Source of the DNA: Streptomyces sp. JB150
Lineage (GTDB): Bacteria > Actinomycetota > Actinomycetes > Streptomycetales > Streptomycetaceae
Direction: 5' to 3'
NCBI RefSeq assembly: GCF_011193355.1
Contig: NZ_CP049780.1
Span: forward strand, 4,477,085-4,541,084
Length of the DNA stretch: 64,000 nucleotides
Of this stretch, positions 45,659-54,317 are shown piece by piece. How positions within the stretch are numbered: the stretch's first letter is position 1; each line of letters begins with the position of its first letter. The position numbers and the translations under genes are program-made. The notes under the pieces were generated by a model, which had not been told where the DNA came from, did not search any database, and saw only the letters and a program-made list of their open reading frames with translations.

Positions 45659-46906
45659 GTGAGCGAGAGCAGCCCGAAGGCCGTCGCGGACGCCGCGGCC
45701 GTCGTGTCCGCCACGGCGGCCGGGAACTGGCGCCGGGCGACCGGGTTCGCGGGCGCCGCGATAGGCGTGCTCGCCGCCGGGGCCGCCGCCGGGGTGGCGC
45801 TTGAGCGGATGACCGTGGGCCGCGACATGCGCCGCAAGGCCCGCCTCGCCCTGGACGCGACGGGGCCGTACGGCGCCGTGCGCGGCACCCCCGGCAAGGC
45901 GTACGCCGACGACGGCACCGAGCTGTACTACGAGGTCGACGACGTCGAGCCGGACCCCGGCGCCGCCGTCGCCCCGCGCCGCCGCCGGCTCTTCGGCCGC
46001 AAGACGCCCGCGCCCGTCACCGTCGTCTTCAGCCACGGCTACTGCCTCGGCCAGGACTCCTGGCACTTCCAGCGGGCCGCGCTGCGCGGGGTGGTGCGGA
46101 CCGTGCACTGGGACCAGCGCAGCCACGGCCGCTCCGGGCGCGGGGTGGCCCAGCTGGAGCAGCGGGTGCCGGTCAGCATCGACCAGCTGGGGCGGGACCT
46201 GAAGGCCGTCATCGACGCCGCCGTCCCCGACGGCCCGATCGTGCTGGTCGGGCACTCCATGGGCGGCATGACGGTGATGGCGCTGGCCGACCAGTACCCG
46301 GAGCTGATCCGCGAGCGCGTGGTGGCCGTCGCGCTGGTCGGCACGTCCTCGGGGCAGCTCGGCGAGGTGAATTTCGGGCTGCCGGTCGCCGGGGTCAACG
46401 CGGTGCGCCGGGTGCTGCCCGGGGTGCTGCGGGCGCTGGGGCAGCGGGCCGAGCTGGTGGAGAAGGGGCGGCGGGCCACCGCCGACCTGTTCGCCGGGAT
46501 CATCAAGCGCTACTCGTTCGCGTCCCGGGACGTCGACCCGGCCGTGGAGCGGTTCGCCGAGCGGATGATCGAGAGCACCCCCATCGACGTGGTCGCCGAG
46601 TTCTACCCGGCCTTCGCCGATCACGACAAGACCGAGGCGCTGGCGCACTTCGCGGGCCTGCCGGTGCTGGTGCTGGCGGGCGTGGAGGACCTGGTGACGC
46701 CCAGCCGGCACAGCGAGGCGATCGCCGATCTGCTGCCGGACGCCGAGCTGGTCCTGGTCCCGGACGCCGGGCACCTGGTGATGCTGGAACACCCGGAAGT
46801 GGTCACCGACCGGCTCGCCGACCTCCTCACCCGCGCGGGCGCCGTGCCCGCAGGGGCTACCGTGGGTGGCTATGGAAGCACCAGCGGCACCGCACGACCC
46901 GGCTGA
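45659..46906 (+). CDS. Alpha/beta-hydrolase family protein
   Basis: The protein has 415 aa. GTG 45659 after GGAGCGGTAG. An N-terminal hydrophobic stretch (TGFAGAAIGVLAAGAAAGVA, about 25-45) suggests a membrane anchor. The hydrolase core has HGYCLGQDSW (oxyanion), HWDQRSHGRSGRG and the nucleophile elbow VLVGHSMGGMTVM, with a late Asp (GVEDLVTPSRHSE) and His (PDAGHLVMLEHPE). The substrate is unknown. It is conserved between alr and tsaE in Streptomyces, and overlaps tsaE by 35 bases. Confidence 0.88.
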   Translation: MSESSPKAVADAAAVVSATAAGNWRRATGFAGAAIGVLAAGAAAGVALERMTVGRDMRRKARLALDATGPYGAVRGTPGKAYADDGTELYYEVDDVEPDPGAAVAPRRRRLFGRKTPAPVTVVFSHGYCLGQDSWHFQRAALRGVVRTVHWDQRSHGRSGRGVAQLEQRVPVSIDQLGRDLKAVIDAAVPDGPIVLVGHSMGGMTVMALADQYPELIRERVVAVALVGTSSGQLGEVNFGLPVAGVNAVRRVLPGVLRALGQRAELVEKGRRATADLFAGIIKRYSFASRDVDPAVERFAERMIESTPIDVVAEFYPAFADHDKTEALAHFAGLPVLVLAGVEDLVTPSRHSEAIADLLPDAELVLVPDAGHLVMLEHPEVVTDRLADLLTRAGAVPAGATVGGYGSTSGTARPG

Positions 46907-47396
46907 GCGCGACTCCTCCGCGCGGCTCACCGTCACCTCCCCCGACCAGATGCGCGAGCTGGGCCGCCGGCTCGCCAAGCTGCTGCGCGCCGGCGACCTG
47001 GTGATGCTCACCGGGGAGCTGGGCGCCGGCAAGACCACGCTCACCCGCGGCCTCGGCGAGGGGCTGGGGGTGCGCGGCGCGGTCACCTCACCGACGTTCG
47101 TGATCGCCCGCGTGCACCCCTCGCTCGGCGACGGCCCGCCCCTCGTCCACGTCGACGCCTACCGGCTGTCCGGCGGGCTGGACGAGATGGAGGACCTGGA
47201 CCTCGACGTCTCGCTGTCCGACTCGGTGATCGTCGTGGAGTGGGGCGAGGGCAAGGTCGAGGAGCTGACCGAGGACCGGCTGCACGTCGTCATCCACCGG
47301 GCCGTCGGCGACACGGCCGACGAGGTGCGGCACGTGACGCTGACCGGCGTCGGGGAGCGCTGGACGACGGCGGACCTGAACGCGCTGACGGCGTGA
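46872..47396 (+). CDS. tsaE: tRNA t6A biosynthesis ATPase TsaE
   Basis: TsaE (174 aa) is the ATPase that, with TsaB and TsaD, makes N6-threonylcarbamoyladenosine at tRNA position 37. Walker A GELGAGKTTLTRGL, SPTFVIAR, VHVDAYRL and VVEWGEG are family motifs. ATG 46872 lies inside the 3' end of the hydrolase gene, which suggests coupling. tsaB and tsaD follow 1-2 kb downstream, after two accessory genes. Confidence 0.95.
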   Translation: MEAPAAPHDPAERDSSARLTVTSPDQMRELGRRLAKLLRAGDLVMLTGELGAGKTTLTRGLGEGLGVRGAVTSPTFVIARVHPSLGDGPPLVHVDAYRLSGGLDEMEDLDLDVSLSDSVIVVEWGEGKVEELTEDRLHVVIHRAVGDTADEVRHVTLTGVGERWTTADLNALTA

Positions 47397-47505
47397 GGAC
47401 GGCCGGATCACCGGCCCCGGCACGCCGAACCCTCGATTCCGACAGGGTGTCGGGAAGATATTGCGCCGGGACGGCCGGACGTGGTCACATGGTATCCCTC
47501 GCGTA

Positions 47506-47521
47506 GTTAGGTCTACCTAAC
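47506..47521. promoter_or_regulatory. 16-bp palindromic operator candidate upstream of a small ORF
   Basis: GTTAGGT-CT-ACCTAAC is a perfect 7-bp inverted repeat with a 2-base centre, 33 bases before the ATG of the 58-aa ORF. The half sites TTAGGT/ACCTAA are those of DtxR/IdeR-type iron boxes, but iron boxes have a 7-base centre, so the spacing does not match that family. Confidence 0.6.
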
Positions 47522-47553
47522 CGCGTCCGCCCCCAGGTTCCCAGGAGGCGTCC

Positions 47554-47730
47554 ATGCCGGTCCCGGAACGAGACGAGACCCCGCGCGTGGTCCCCGCGGT
47601 CTCCATGCGCGATCTGCTGGCGTCCTGCGCGGCGGCGAGTGCCGTCTCCACGCCGCCCCGCCCGGCGCCGTCCGCCGAGCCCCGCCGCCCGGAACCCGAA
47701 CGGGTGAGCGGGCACCGCGAAGCCGCGTAG
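47554..47730 (+). CDS. Small protein of unknown function (58 aa)
   Basis: ATG 47554 has a near-ideal Shine-Dalgarno (CAGGAGGCGTCC), and the frame runs to TAG 47728-47730. The product begins MPVPERDETPRVVPAVSMRD and is Pro/Arg/Glu-rich with one short hydrophobic patch (LLASCAAASAVS) containing a single Cys. No family is recognised. The palindromic operator upstream and the good ribosome binding site argue that it is real. Confidence 0.6.
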   Translation: MPVPERDETPRVVPAVSMRDLLASCAAASAVSTPPRPAPSAEPRRPEPERVSGHREAA

Positions 47731-47771
47731 TCCGCCCGACCGGGTGCCGCCCCGTTCGGCCGAGACGCCTC

Positions 47772-48326
47772 CTAGCGGATGACGACGACCTTCTGACCGA
47801 TCGTCGCGAACTCCCACATGGCGTTGCCGTCCACGCGGGACTGGCGGATGCCGCCGGTGCGGCTGCGCGGGTCGGGCGACGGCGTGGAGCCGTCCACCGC
47901 CGCGCTGAAGCCGATGGTCACGCCGTCGACCCCGGCGAAGCGGACGACGTGCTCGATGGGCGTGCCGTCGGAGCCGGTGATGCGCTTGGAGCGGGACGTG
48001 ACCGCGTAGACGCCGGGCGGCGGGTCGACCGTGCTCGGCATGACCGGGAACGTGCGCAGCACCCTGTTCGCGGGGTCCACCAGCCACACCCGGTCGTCGT
48101 CCAGCGAGTACACCACCCGCTCCCCGACCCCGGAGCCGCCCGGCAGCGCGGTGGGGTGGCGCTTGTCCCGCGGCGCCTTCGTCACCGCCGCCACCGGCGT
48201 GCCGGCGGCCTGCGGATGGGCCAGCTCCTCCGGGACGTTCGCCGACGCCTGATAGGCGAGGTACCCGACCGTCACCATCGCCGCCGCCGTCAGCCCGGTG
48301 ACGAATCCGGCGCTGCTGCTGGCCAC
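47772..48326 (-). CDS. YkuD-fold membrane protein without catalytic residues
   Basis: The protein has 184 aa. GTG 48326 is chosen for its GGAGG 8 bases upstream and because it places one transmembrane helix (GLTAAAMVTVGYLAY) at the N terminus. The rest follows the L,D-transpeptidase pattern (RVWLVDPANRVLRTFPV, PPPGVYAVTSRSKRI, GVTIGFSAAVDG, TGGIRQSRVDGNAMWEFA). The catalytic His is Phe, and the SHGC-x-R motif reads TGGIRQS, so neither catalytic residue is present. A structural or binding role is likely. It is divergent from tsaB. Confidence 0.7.
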   Translation of the reverse strand: MASSSAGFVTGLTAAAMVTVGYLAYQASANVPEELAHPQAAGTPVAAVTKAPRDKRHPTALPGGSGVGERVVYSLDDDRVWLVDPANRVLRTFPVMPSTVDPPPGVYAVTSRSKRITGSDGTPIEHVVRFAGVDGVTIGFSAAVDGSTPSPDPRSRTGGIRQSRVDGNAMWEFATIGQKVVVIR

Positions 48327-48456
48327 GGGCGCCACCTCCGCGTCGTATGTCCACAAAAGTCCAAAGACGTACCGTAACGGGAGGTGACGGTAGCAGCCGG
48401 GCGGCGGAGGAACCGGTACTTCCGACACGGGCCCGGGAGAGCCGTAGGCTGTTGGC

Positions 48457-49110
48457 GTGCTCTTGCTCGCTCTGGATACCGCCACCCCCGCCGTCACCGT
48501 CGCCCTGCACGACGGCACGGACGTCATCGCCTCGTCCAGCCAGGTGGACGCGCGCCGGCACGGCGAGTTGCTGCTGCCCGCCGTCGACCGGGTCCTCACC
48601 GAGGCCGGGCTCAAGCTCGACGCCGTCACCGGCATCGTCGTGGGCACCGGACCCGGCCCGTACACCGGGCTGCGCGTCGGCCTGATGACCGCCGACACCT
48701 TCGGCCTCGCCCTCGGCGTCCCCGTGCACGGTGTGTGCACCCTCGACGGCCTCGCCTGGGCCACCGACCTGGACGGCCCCTTCGTCGTGGCGACCGACGC
48801 CCGCCGCAAGGAGGTCTACTGGGCGCGGTACGCCGACTCCCGCACCCGGGTCACCGACCCGGCCGTCGACCGGCCCGCCGCCATCGCCGAGCAGGTCAAG
48901 GGCCTGCCCGCGGTCGGCGCCGGAGCGCTGCTGTACCCGGACGTCTTCCCCAGCGCGCACGAGCCCGAGCACGTCTCCGCCGCCGCGCTCGCCTCGCTGG
49001 CCGCCCGGAAGCTGGCCGCGGGGGAGGAGCTGTCCGCGCCGCGCCCGCTCTACCTGCGCCGCCCCGACGCCCAGGTTCCGAAGAACTACAAGGTGGTCAC
49101 CCCCAAGTGA
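48457..49110 (+). CDS. tsaB: tRNA t6A biosynthesis protein TsaB
   Basis: TsaB (217 aa) is the TsaD paralogue that forms the heterodimer needed for t6A synthesis. LLLALDTATPAVTVAL at the start and VVGTGPGPYTGLRVGLMTAD are family motifs of this ASKHA-fold protein. GTG 48457. It overlaps rimI by four bases (GTGA). Confidence 0.94.
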   Translation: MLLLALDTATPAVTVALHDGTDVIASSSQVDARRHGELLLPAVDRVLTEAGLKLDAVTGIVVGTGPGPYTGLRVGLMTADTFGLALGVPVHGVCTLDGLAWATDLDGPFVVATDARRKEVYWARYADSRTRVTDPAVDRPAAIAEQVKGLPAVGAGALLYPDVFPSAHEPEHVSAAALASLAARKLAAGEELSAPRPLYLRRPDAQVPKNYKVVTPK

Positions 49111-49697
49111 CCGGCACCCCGACCCCCCGACTGCGCGAGATGCGCTGGTGGGACATCGACCCCGTACTCGAACTGGAGCGCAGCCTCTTCCCCGAGGACG
49201 CCTGGTCGCGGGGGATGTTCTGGTCCGAGCTGGCCCACGCCCGCGGGCCCGAGGCGACCCGGCGCTACCTCGTCGCCGAGGCCCCGCAGGACCCCGCGAA
49301 CGGCACGGAGCACGGCGCCGGGCAGGACGCCGAGGCGCGCGACGGCGGCCGGATCGTCGGCTACGCCGGGCTCGCCTGCGCCGGCGAGACCGCCGACGTG
49401 CAGACCATCGCCGTCGCCCGCGACCACTGGGGCACCGGGCTCGGCGCCCGCCTGCTGACCGAGCTCCTGCGGGCCGCGACCGCGTTCGAGTGCGCCGAGG
49501 TGATGCTGGAGTGCCGGGTGGACAACGTGCGCGCCCAGAAGCTGTACGAGCGCTTCGGCTTCGAACCGATCGGCTTCCGGCGCGGCTACTACCAGCCCGG
49601 CAACATCGACGCCCTGGTGATGCGCCTGACCACCCTGCCTGACAGCGGCCCCGCCGCGGGCGCCACCTCCGTACAAGGAACCGAGATCAATGACTGA
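49107..49697 (+). CDS. rimI: Ribosomal protein alanine N-acetyltransferase RimI
   Basis: This GNAT acetyltransferase (196 aa) is expected to acetylate the N terminus of S18 or other proteins. GTG 49107. The acetyl-CoA loop is [20 protein letters not shown], and [20 protein letters not shown] is typical. There is an insertion of ~25 residues ([20 protein letters not shown]) between the first strands and a C-terminal tail of ~20. It sits between tsaB and tsaD, as usual, and overlaps both. Confidence 0.93.
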   Translation: MTGTPTPRLREMRWWDIDPVLELERSLFPEDAWSRGMFWSELAHARGPEATRRYLVAEAPQDPANGTEHGAGQDAEARDGGRIVGYAGLACAGETADVQTIAVARDHWGTGLGARLLTELLRAATAFECAEVMLECRVDNVRAQKLYERFGFEPIGFRRGYYQPGNIDALVMRLTTLPDSGPAAGATSVQGTEIND

Positions 49698-50787
49698 CGA
49701 ACCCCTCGTCCTCGGCATCGAGACCTCCTGCGACGAGACCGGCGTCGGCATCGTCCGCGGCACCACCCTGCTCGCCGACGCCGTCGCCTCCAGCGTCGAC
49801 GAGCACGCCCGCTTCGGCGGTGTCGTCCCCGAGGTCGCCTCGCGCGCCCACCTGGAGGCGATGGTGCCCACCATCGACCGCGCCCTGAAGGAGGCCGGGG
49901 TCAGCGCCAAGGACCTCGACGGCATCGCCGTCACCGCCGGTCCCGGCCTCGCGGGCGCCCTCCTCGTCGGCGTCTCCGCGGCCAAGGCGTACGCCTACGC
50001 CCTCGGCAAGCCGCTGTACGGCGTCAACCACCTGGCCTCGCACATCTGCGTCGACCAGCTGGAGCACGGCCCGCTGCCCGAGCCGACGATGGCGCTGCTG
50101 GTCTCCGGCGGCCACTCCTCGCTGCTGCTGTCCTCCGACATCACCTCCGACGTCCGCCCGATGGGCGCCACCATCGACGACGCGGCCGGCGAGGCCTTCG
50201 ACAAGATCGCCCGCGTGCTGAACCTGGGCTTCCCCGGCGGCCCCGTCATCGACCGGTACGCCCGCGAGGGCGACCCGGAGGCGATCGCCTTCCCGCGCGG
50301 CCTCACCGGCCCGCGCGACCCGGCCTACGACTTCTCCTTCTCCGGCCTGAAGACGGCCGTGGCCCGCTGGATCGAGGCCAGGCGGGCGGCGGGCGAGGAG
50401 GTGCCGGTGCGGGACGTGGCGGCCTCCTTCCAGGAGGCGGTCGTCGACGTGCTCACCCGCAAGGCCGTACGGGCCTGCAAGGACGAGGGCGTCGACCACC
50501 TGATGATCGGCGGCGGCGTCGCCGCCAACTCGCGGCTGCGCGCGCTCGCCCAGGAGCGGTGCGAGAGGGCCGGGATCCGGCTGCGCGTGCCGCGGCCCAA
50601 GCTGTGCACGGACAACGGCGCGATGGTGGCCGCGCTGGGCGCCGAGATGGTCGCCCGGGGCCGGGCCGCCTCCGGCTGGGACCTGTCCGCGGACTCCTCC
50701 CTGCCGGTGACCGACCCGCACGTCCCCGGTCACCACCACGGCCACGACCACGTGCACGAGGTCAGCAAGGAGAACCTCTACTCGTGA
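49690..50787 (+). CDS. tsaD: tRNA N6-adenosine threonylcarbamoyltransferase TsaD
   Basis: TsaD (365 aa) transfers the threonylcarbamoyl group to A37 of tRNA. ASKHA fold with [16 protein letters not shown] and metal ligands [14 protein letters not shown] and [14 protein letters not shown] follow. The last ~25 residues form a His-rich tail ([16 protein letters not shown]) beyond the usual family end, which could bind metal. It overlaps rimI by 8 bases and the next gene by 4. Confidence 0.95.
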   Translation: MTDEPLVLGIETSCDETGVGIVRGTTLLADAVASSVDEHARFGGVVPEVASRAHLEAMVPTIDRALKEAGVSAKDLDGIAVTAGPGLAGALLVGVSAAKAYAYALGKPLYGVNHLASHICVDQLEHGPLPEPTMALLVSGGHSSLLLSSDITSDVRPMGATIDDAAGEAFDKIARVLNLGFPGGPVIDRYAREGDPEAIAFPRGLTGPRDPAYDFSFSGLKTAVARWIEARRAAGEEVPVRDVAASFQEAVVDVLTRKAVRACKDEGVDHLMIGGGVAANSRLRALAQERCERAGIRLRVPRPKLCTDNGAMVAALGAEMVARGRAASGWDLSADSSLPVTDPHVPGHHHGHDHVHEVSKENLYS

Positions 50788-51053
50788 CGGTCGCGCTGAT
50801 GTGGGAGGCGCGGGCGGTCCCCGGCCGGGGCGGGGAGCTGCTGGAGTGGGCCCGCGCCCAGCGGCTGGCCCCGGCCCCGCTGCGGCGGGAGACCTTCCGC
50901 GCCCCGCAGGACCGGGTGCTCGTCGTCACCTGGTGGGACGCCGCGTACGACGCGAGCCTGCCCGAACTGCCGGAACCCGCGGGCGACCTGGTCACCCGCG
51001 CGGTGCACCGGTGGCGGTTCGAGTCGGTGGACGTCTCCCCGGCCGGGGACTGA
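50784..51053 (+). CDS. Small conserved hypothetical protein (89 aa)
   Basis: GTG 50784 overlaps the tsaD stop (GTGA), so it is translationally coupled to the t6A cluster. The product begins [20 protein letters not shown], has [12 protein letters not shown] in the middle, and looks like a small alpha/beta (dimeric ferredoxin-like barrel) protein. The family is not recognised with confidence, and a direct role in t6A synthesis is only suggested by position. Confidence 0.7.
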   Translation: MTVALMWEARAVPGRGGELLEWARAQRLAPAPLRRETFRAPQDRVLVVTWWDAAYDASLPELPEPAGDLVTRAVHRWRFESVDVSPAGD

Positions 51054-51056
51054 GCG

Positions 51057-53369
51057 TCAGCCGAGCGGCCGCACCCGGGTCTTACAGCGCAGCACCCGGT
51101 CCGGGCCCAGCACCCGCTCCGGCCCGGTCAGGGTCAGCTCCGCGGTGTGCCGTACGTCCGCGCTGGACGCCGCGAGCCGCAGCTGGAGGGCGCCCGGTTC
51201 GACCACCCGGCGGCCGGTGCGGTCGGTGAAGGACGACAGTTCGGCGGGGAAGCGGAACGTCACGCGGGCCGCCTCGCCCGGCTCCAGCGCGAGGCGCTGG
51301 TAGCCGACCAGGCGGACGTCCGGGCGGGTGACCCGGGCGACCGGGTCGTGCAGATACAGCTGGACGACCTCGGCGCCCGCGCGGTCCCCGGTGTTGCGGA
51401 CGGTGACGGACAGGTCGTAGGAGCCGTCCGTGCCGATCTCCGGGGCGCCGCCGGTGACGTCCTCCCAGGCGAACGTGGTGTACGAGCGGCCGTGGCCGAA
51501 GGGGAACAGCGGGGTCGGGTCGAGGTTGCTGACCTCGCCCGCCAGGCCCAGCGGCGGCTGGAGGTACGTCCACGGCTGGCCGCCGGGGTCGCGGGGCACG
51601 CTCACCGGCAGCCGCCCGGACGGGTTGACCCGGCCCGACAGCACGCCCGCCACCGCCGGGCCGCCCTCCTCGCCGGGGAAGAAGGCCTGCACCACCGCGC
51701 CGAGCCGGCCGTCCCAGCGGCCGAGCGCGTAGGGGCGGCCGGTGAGCAGCACCAGCACCACCGGGACGCCGGTCTCCACCAGGGCGTCCAGCAGCTCCGC
51801 CTGCGCGCCGGGGAGCCGCAGGTCCAGCGCGTCGCAGCCCTCGCCGGAGGTGCCCCGCCCGAACAGGCCGGCCCGGTCGCCGAGCACCGCCACGCACACA
51901 TCGGCCTCGGCGGCGCGGGCCACCGCCTCCTCGAAGCCGGAGCGGTCCGGGTCGGAGGTGTCGCAGCCGCGGGCGTAGGTGACCTTCGCGTCGGGCAGCT
52001 CGCCGCGCAGCGCCTCCAGCACGGTGGGGATCTCGATGCCCATGGGGACGTCGGGGTGCTGGACGCCCACATGCGAGGGGAAGGAGTAGCAGCCCAGCAT
52101 GGCCAGCGGGTCGGCGGCGCGGGGGCCGACGACCGCGATCCGGGTGTCCGGGGACAGCGGCAGCAGGCCGTCCGGGTTGGACAGCAGGACCACCGACTCC
52201 TCCGCCAGCCGGCGGGCCAGGGCGCGGTTGGCCGCCGAGTCCAGATCGATCGGGCCGGCCGGCTCGGGCGTCCAGTCCTCGTCGAGCAGGCCCAGCTCGC
52301 ACTTCTGGGTCAGCACCCGGCGCACCGCGCGGTCGATCAGCTCCTCGGGCACCTCACCCGCCCGCACCGCCGCGGCCAGCGGCTCGCCGTAGCACTTGAC
52401 CGTGGGCAGCTCCACGTCGATGCCCGCGGCGAGCGCGGCGTGGGCGGCCTGGGCGTCGGAGCCGGCGACCCGGTGCAGGGTCTGCAGGAAGTCGATCGCG
52501 AAGTAGTCGGCGACGACCGTGCCGGTGAAGCCCCACTCCTCGCGCAGCAGCTCGGTGAGCAGACCGGGGTCGGCCGAGGCGGGCACGCCGTCGGTCTCGG
52601 TGTACGCGGCCATCACCGAGCGGGCGCCGCCCTCGCGCAGCGCGTGCTCGAACGGCGGCAGGGTGACGTCCGCGAACTCCCGCACCCCGGCCCGCACCGG
52701 GGCCAGGTTGCGGGCGCCCGCCGAGGACGCGTACCCGGCGAAGTGCTTCAGCGTGGCCACGATGCCCGCCGACTCCAGGCCCCGCACATAGGCCGCGCCG
52801 ACCGTGCCGACCAGGTACGGGTCCTCGCCGATGGTCTCCTCGACCCGGCCCCAGCGCAGATCCCGTACGACGTCCAGGACCGGCGCGAGACCCTGGTGGA
52901 CGCCGACCGAGCGCAGGTCGTGGCCGATGTGCCGGCCCATCTCCTCCACCAGCTCCGGGTCGAAGGAGGCGCCCCAGGCCAGCGGCACCGGATACGCGGT
53001 CGCGCCCCACGCGGTGAAGCCCGCCAGGCACTCCTCGTGTGCCATCGCCGGGATGCCGAACCGGCCGGCCTCGGCGATCCGGCGCTGGGCGCGGGCCAGG
53101 GAGCGGGCACCGACCTCCGGGTCGACGGGCGCGGTGCCGAACGGGCGGGTGAGCTGGCCCAGACCGTGGGTGATCAGCTCGTCCCACTCCTCGGCGGAGC
53201 GTTCGACCACCAGGTCGTGCTGGTGCGGGGCGACTCCGGCGCCGTCCGTGTCCGCGCCCACCCACACGCCGTACAGCTGAGCCGTCTTCTCCTCCAGGGT
53301 CATCCGGGAGAGCAGGTCCTCGACACGGGCGGCGGTGGGCAGGGCGGGGTCACGCCAGGGAGTGGACAT
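51057..53369 (-). CDS. bxlA: GH3 glycosidase, probable intracellular beta-xylosidase
   Basis: The protein has 770 aa and no signal peptide, so it acts in the cytoplasm. N-terminal (beta/alpha)8 domain of GH3: GRVEETIGEDPYLVG, KHFAGY, and the nucleophile Asp in GTVVADYFAIDF (near residue 290). Second domain: VVLLSNPDGLLPL and AVLGDRAGLFGRGTSGEG. Fibronectin-III-like end: FPFGHGRSYTTFAWEDV. ATG 53369 follows AGGAG. It is the last gene of a sugar-import operon, as in the bxlEFGA type of xylobiose operon of Streptomyces; a beta-glucosidase specificity is not excluded. Confidence 0.7.
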   Translation of the reverse strand: MSTPWRDPALPTAARVEDLLSRMTLEEKTAQLYGVWVGADTDGAGVAPHQHDLVVERSAEEWDELITHGLGQLTRPFGTAPVDPEVGARSLARAQRRIAEAGRFGIPAMAHEECLAGFTAWGATAYPVPLAWGASFDPELVEEMGRHIGHDLRSVGVHQGLAPVLDVVRDLRWGRVEETIGEDPYLVGTVGAAYVRGLESAGIVATLKHFAGYASSAGARNLAPVRAGVREFADVTLPPFEHALREGGARSVMAAYTETDGVPASADPGLLTELLREEWGFTGTVVADYFAIDFLQTLHRVAGSDAQAAHAALAAGIDVELPTVKCYGEPLAAAVRAGEVPEELIDRAVRRVLTQKCELGLLDEDWTPEPAGPIDLDSAANRALARRLAEESVVLLSNPDGLLPLSPDTRIAVVGPRAADPLAMLGCYSFPSHVGVQHPDVPMGIEIPTVLEALRGELPDAKVTYARGCDTSDPDRSGFEEAVARAAEADVCVAVLGDRAGLFGRGTSGEGCDALDLRLPGAQAELLDALVETGVPVVLVLLTGRPYALGRWDGRLGAVVQAFFPGEEGGPAVAGVLSGRVNPSGRLPVSVPRDPGGQPWTYLQPPLGLAGEVSNLDPTPLFPFGHGRSYTTFAWEDVTGGAPEIGTDGSYDLSVTVRNTGDRAGAEVVQLYLHDPVARVTRPDVRLVGYQRLALEPGEAARVTFRFPAELSSFTDRTGRRVVEPGALQLRLAASSADVRHTAELTLTGPERVLGPDRVLRCKTRVRPLG

Positions 53370-53407
53370 GGAACTCCTGTCGGTAAGGGAGGTTCGGGAA
53401 GGCCGCT

Positions 53408-54313
53408 TCACTTGCCGCCCACGCCCATCAGGCCGCTCACCAGGGAGCGGCGGGCCACCAGGTAGACGGCGAAGATCGGGATGCCGGAGAGGACGACCGA
53501 GGCCAGCAGCGCGGGGACGTTGACCCCGAACTGGCTGACGTAGTTGAAGAGTCCGAGGGTGAGGACCCGGGGGCCGTCCGACTGGGTGAAGATCAGCGGG
53601 AAGAGGAAACCGTTCCAGGCCTGGAGCGCGGAGTAGATCACCACCGTGCTGATGCCGCCCTTGGCCAGCGGGATCACCAGCTGGAACAGCATCCGCAGCG
53701 AGGAGGCGCCGTCCAGGGCCATCGCCTCGTACAGCTCCTCCGAGATGTCCCGCAGGGTGCCGGTGAGGATCAGCACCGACACCGGCATCGCGAAGGCCGC
53801 CGTCGGCAGGATCACGGCGGGCAGGGTGTCGTACAGGCCCAGCTTGGCGATCAGCAGGTACAGCGGGACGACGACCGCCTGCGCCGGGATCGCCACGCCC
53901 AGCAGGAACAGCCGGAACGCGGCGCCCGACCAGCGATTCGCCGTGCGGACCGCGACGTACGCCAGCGGCACGGCGAGCACCAGGACCAGGCCGACCACCG
54001 CGACGGCGACGATCGCCGTGTTGGCGAGGAGATGACCGAAGCCGCTGTCCAGGACGGTGTTGTAGTTCTCGAGGGTCGGGTCGGACGGCGGCTTGAGCGG
54101 GTTGCCGTCCAGGGACTGGTCCTGGCGGGTCAGCGACGCCGAGATCATCGCGTACACCGGGATCAGGACGACGACCAGCCAGATCAGGGCACCGGTGCCG
54201 GCGACCGGGTTGGGGCGCCGGGTCCAGTGCCGGCGGCGGGCCGCCGGCGCGGGGGAGCCGGCGGCGGGCTCCTTCCGGGTCCGGGCGGGACGCGGCAACG
54301 TATCGTGTGACAC
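53408..54313 (-). CDS. bxlG: Sugar ABC importer permease (MalG type)
   Basis: The protein has 301 aa. GTG 54313 (MSHDTLPRPARTRKEP), 4 bases after the preceding permease gene. Six membrane helices; the ATPase-contact EAA loop is EELYEAMALDGASSLRMLFQ followed by LVIPLAKGGI. Partner of the MalF-type permease next to it. Annotated as xylo-oligosaccharide importer from context. Confidence 0.75.
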   Translation of the reverse strand: MSHDTLPRPARTRKEPAAGSPAPAARRRHWTRRPNPVAGTGALIWLVVVLIPVYAMISASLTRQDQSLDGNPLKPPSDPTLENYNTVLDSGFGHLLANTAIVAVAVVGLVLVLAVPLAYVAVRTANRWSGAAFRLFLLGVAIPAQAVVVPLYLLIAKLGLYDTLPAVILPTAAFAMPVSVLILTGTLRDISEELYEAMALDGASSLRMLFQLVIPLAKGGISTVVIYSALQAWNGFLFPLIFTQSDGPRVLTLGLFNYVSQFGVNVPALLASVVLSGIPIFAVYLVARRSLVSGLMGVGGK

Positions 54314-54317
54314 TCCG

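Noticed and set aside
47506..47521. DtxR/IdeR iron box
   Set aside because: The half sites fit, but the centre is 2 bases instead of 7, so it was kept only as an unassigned operator.
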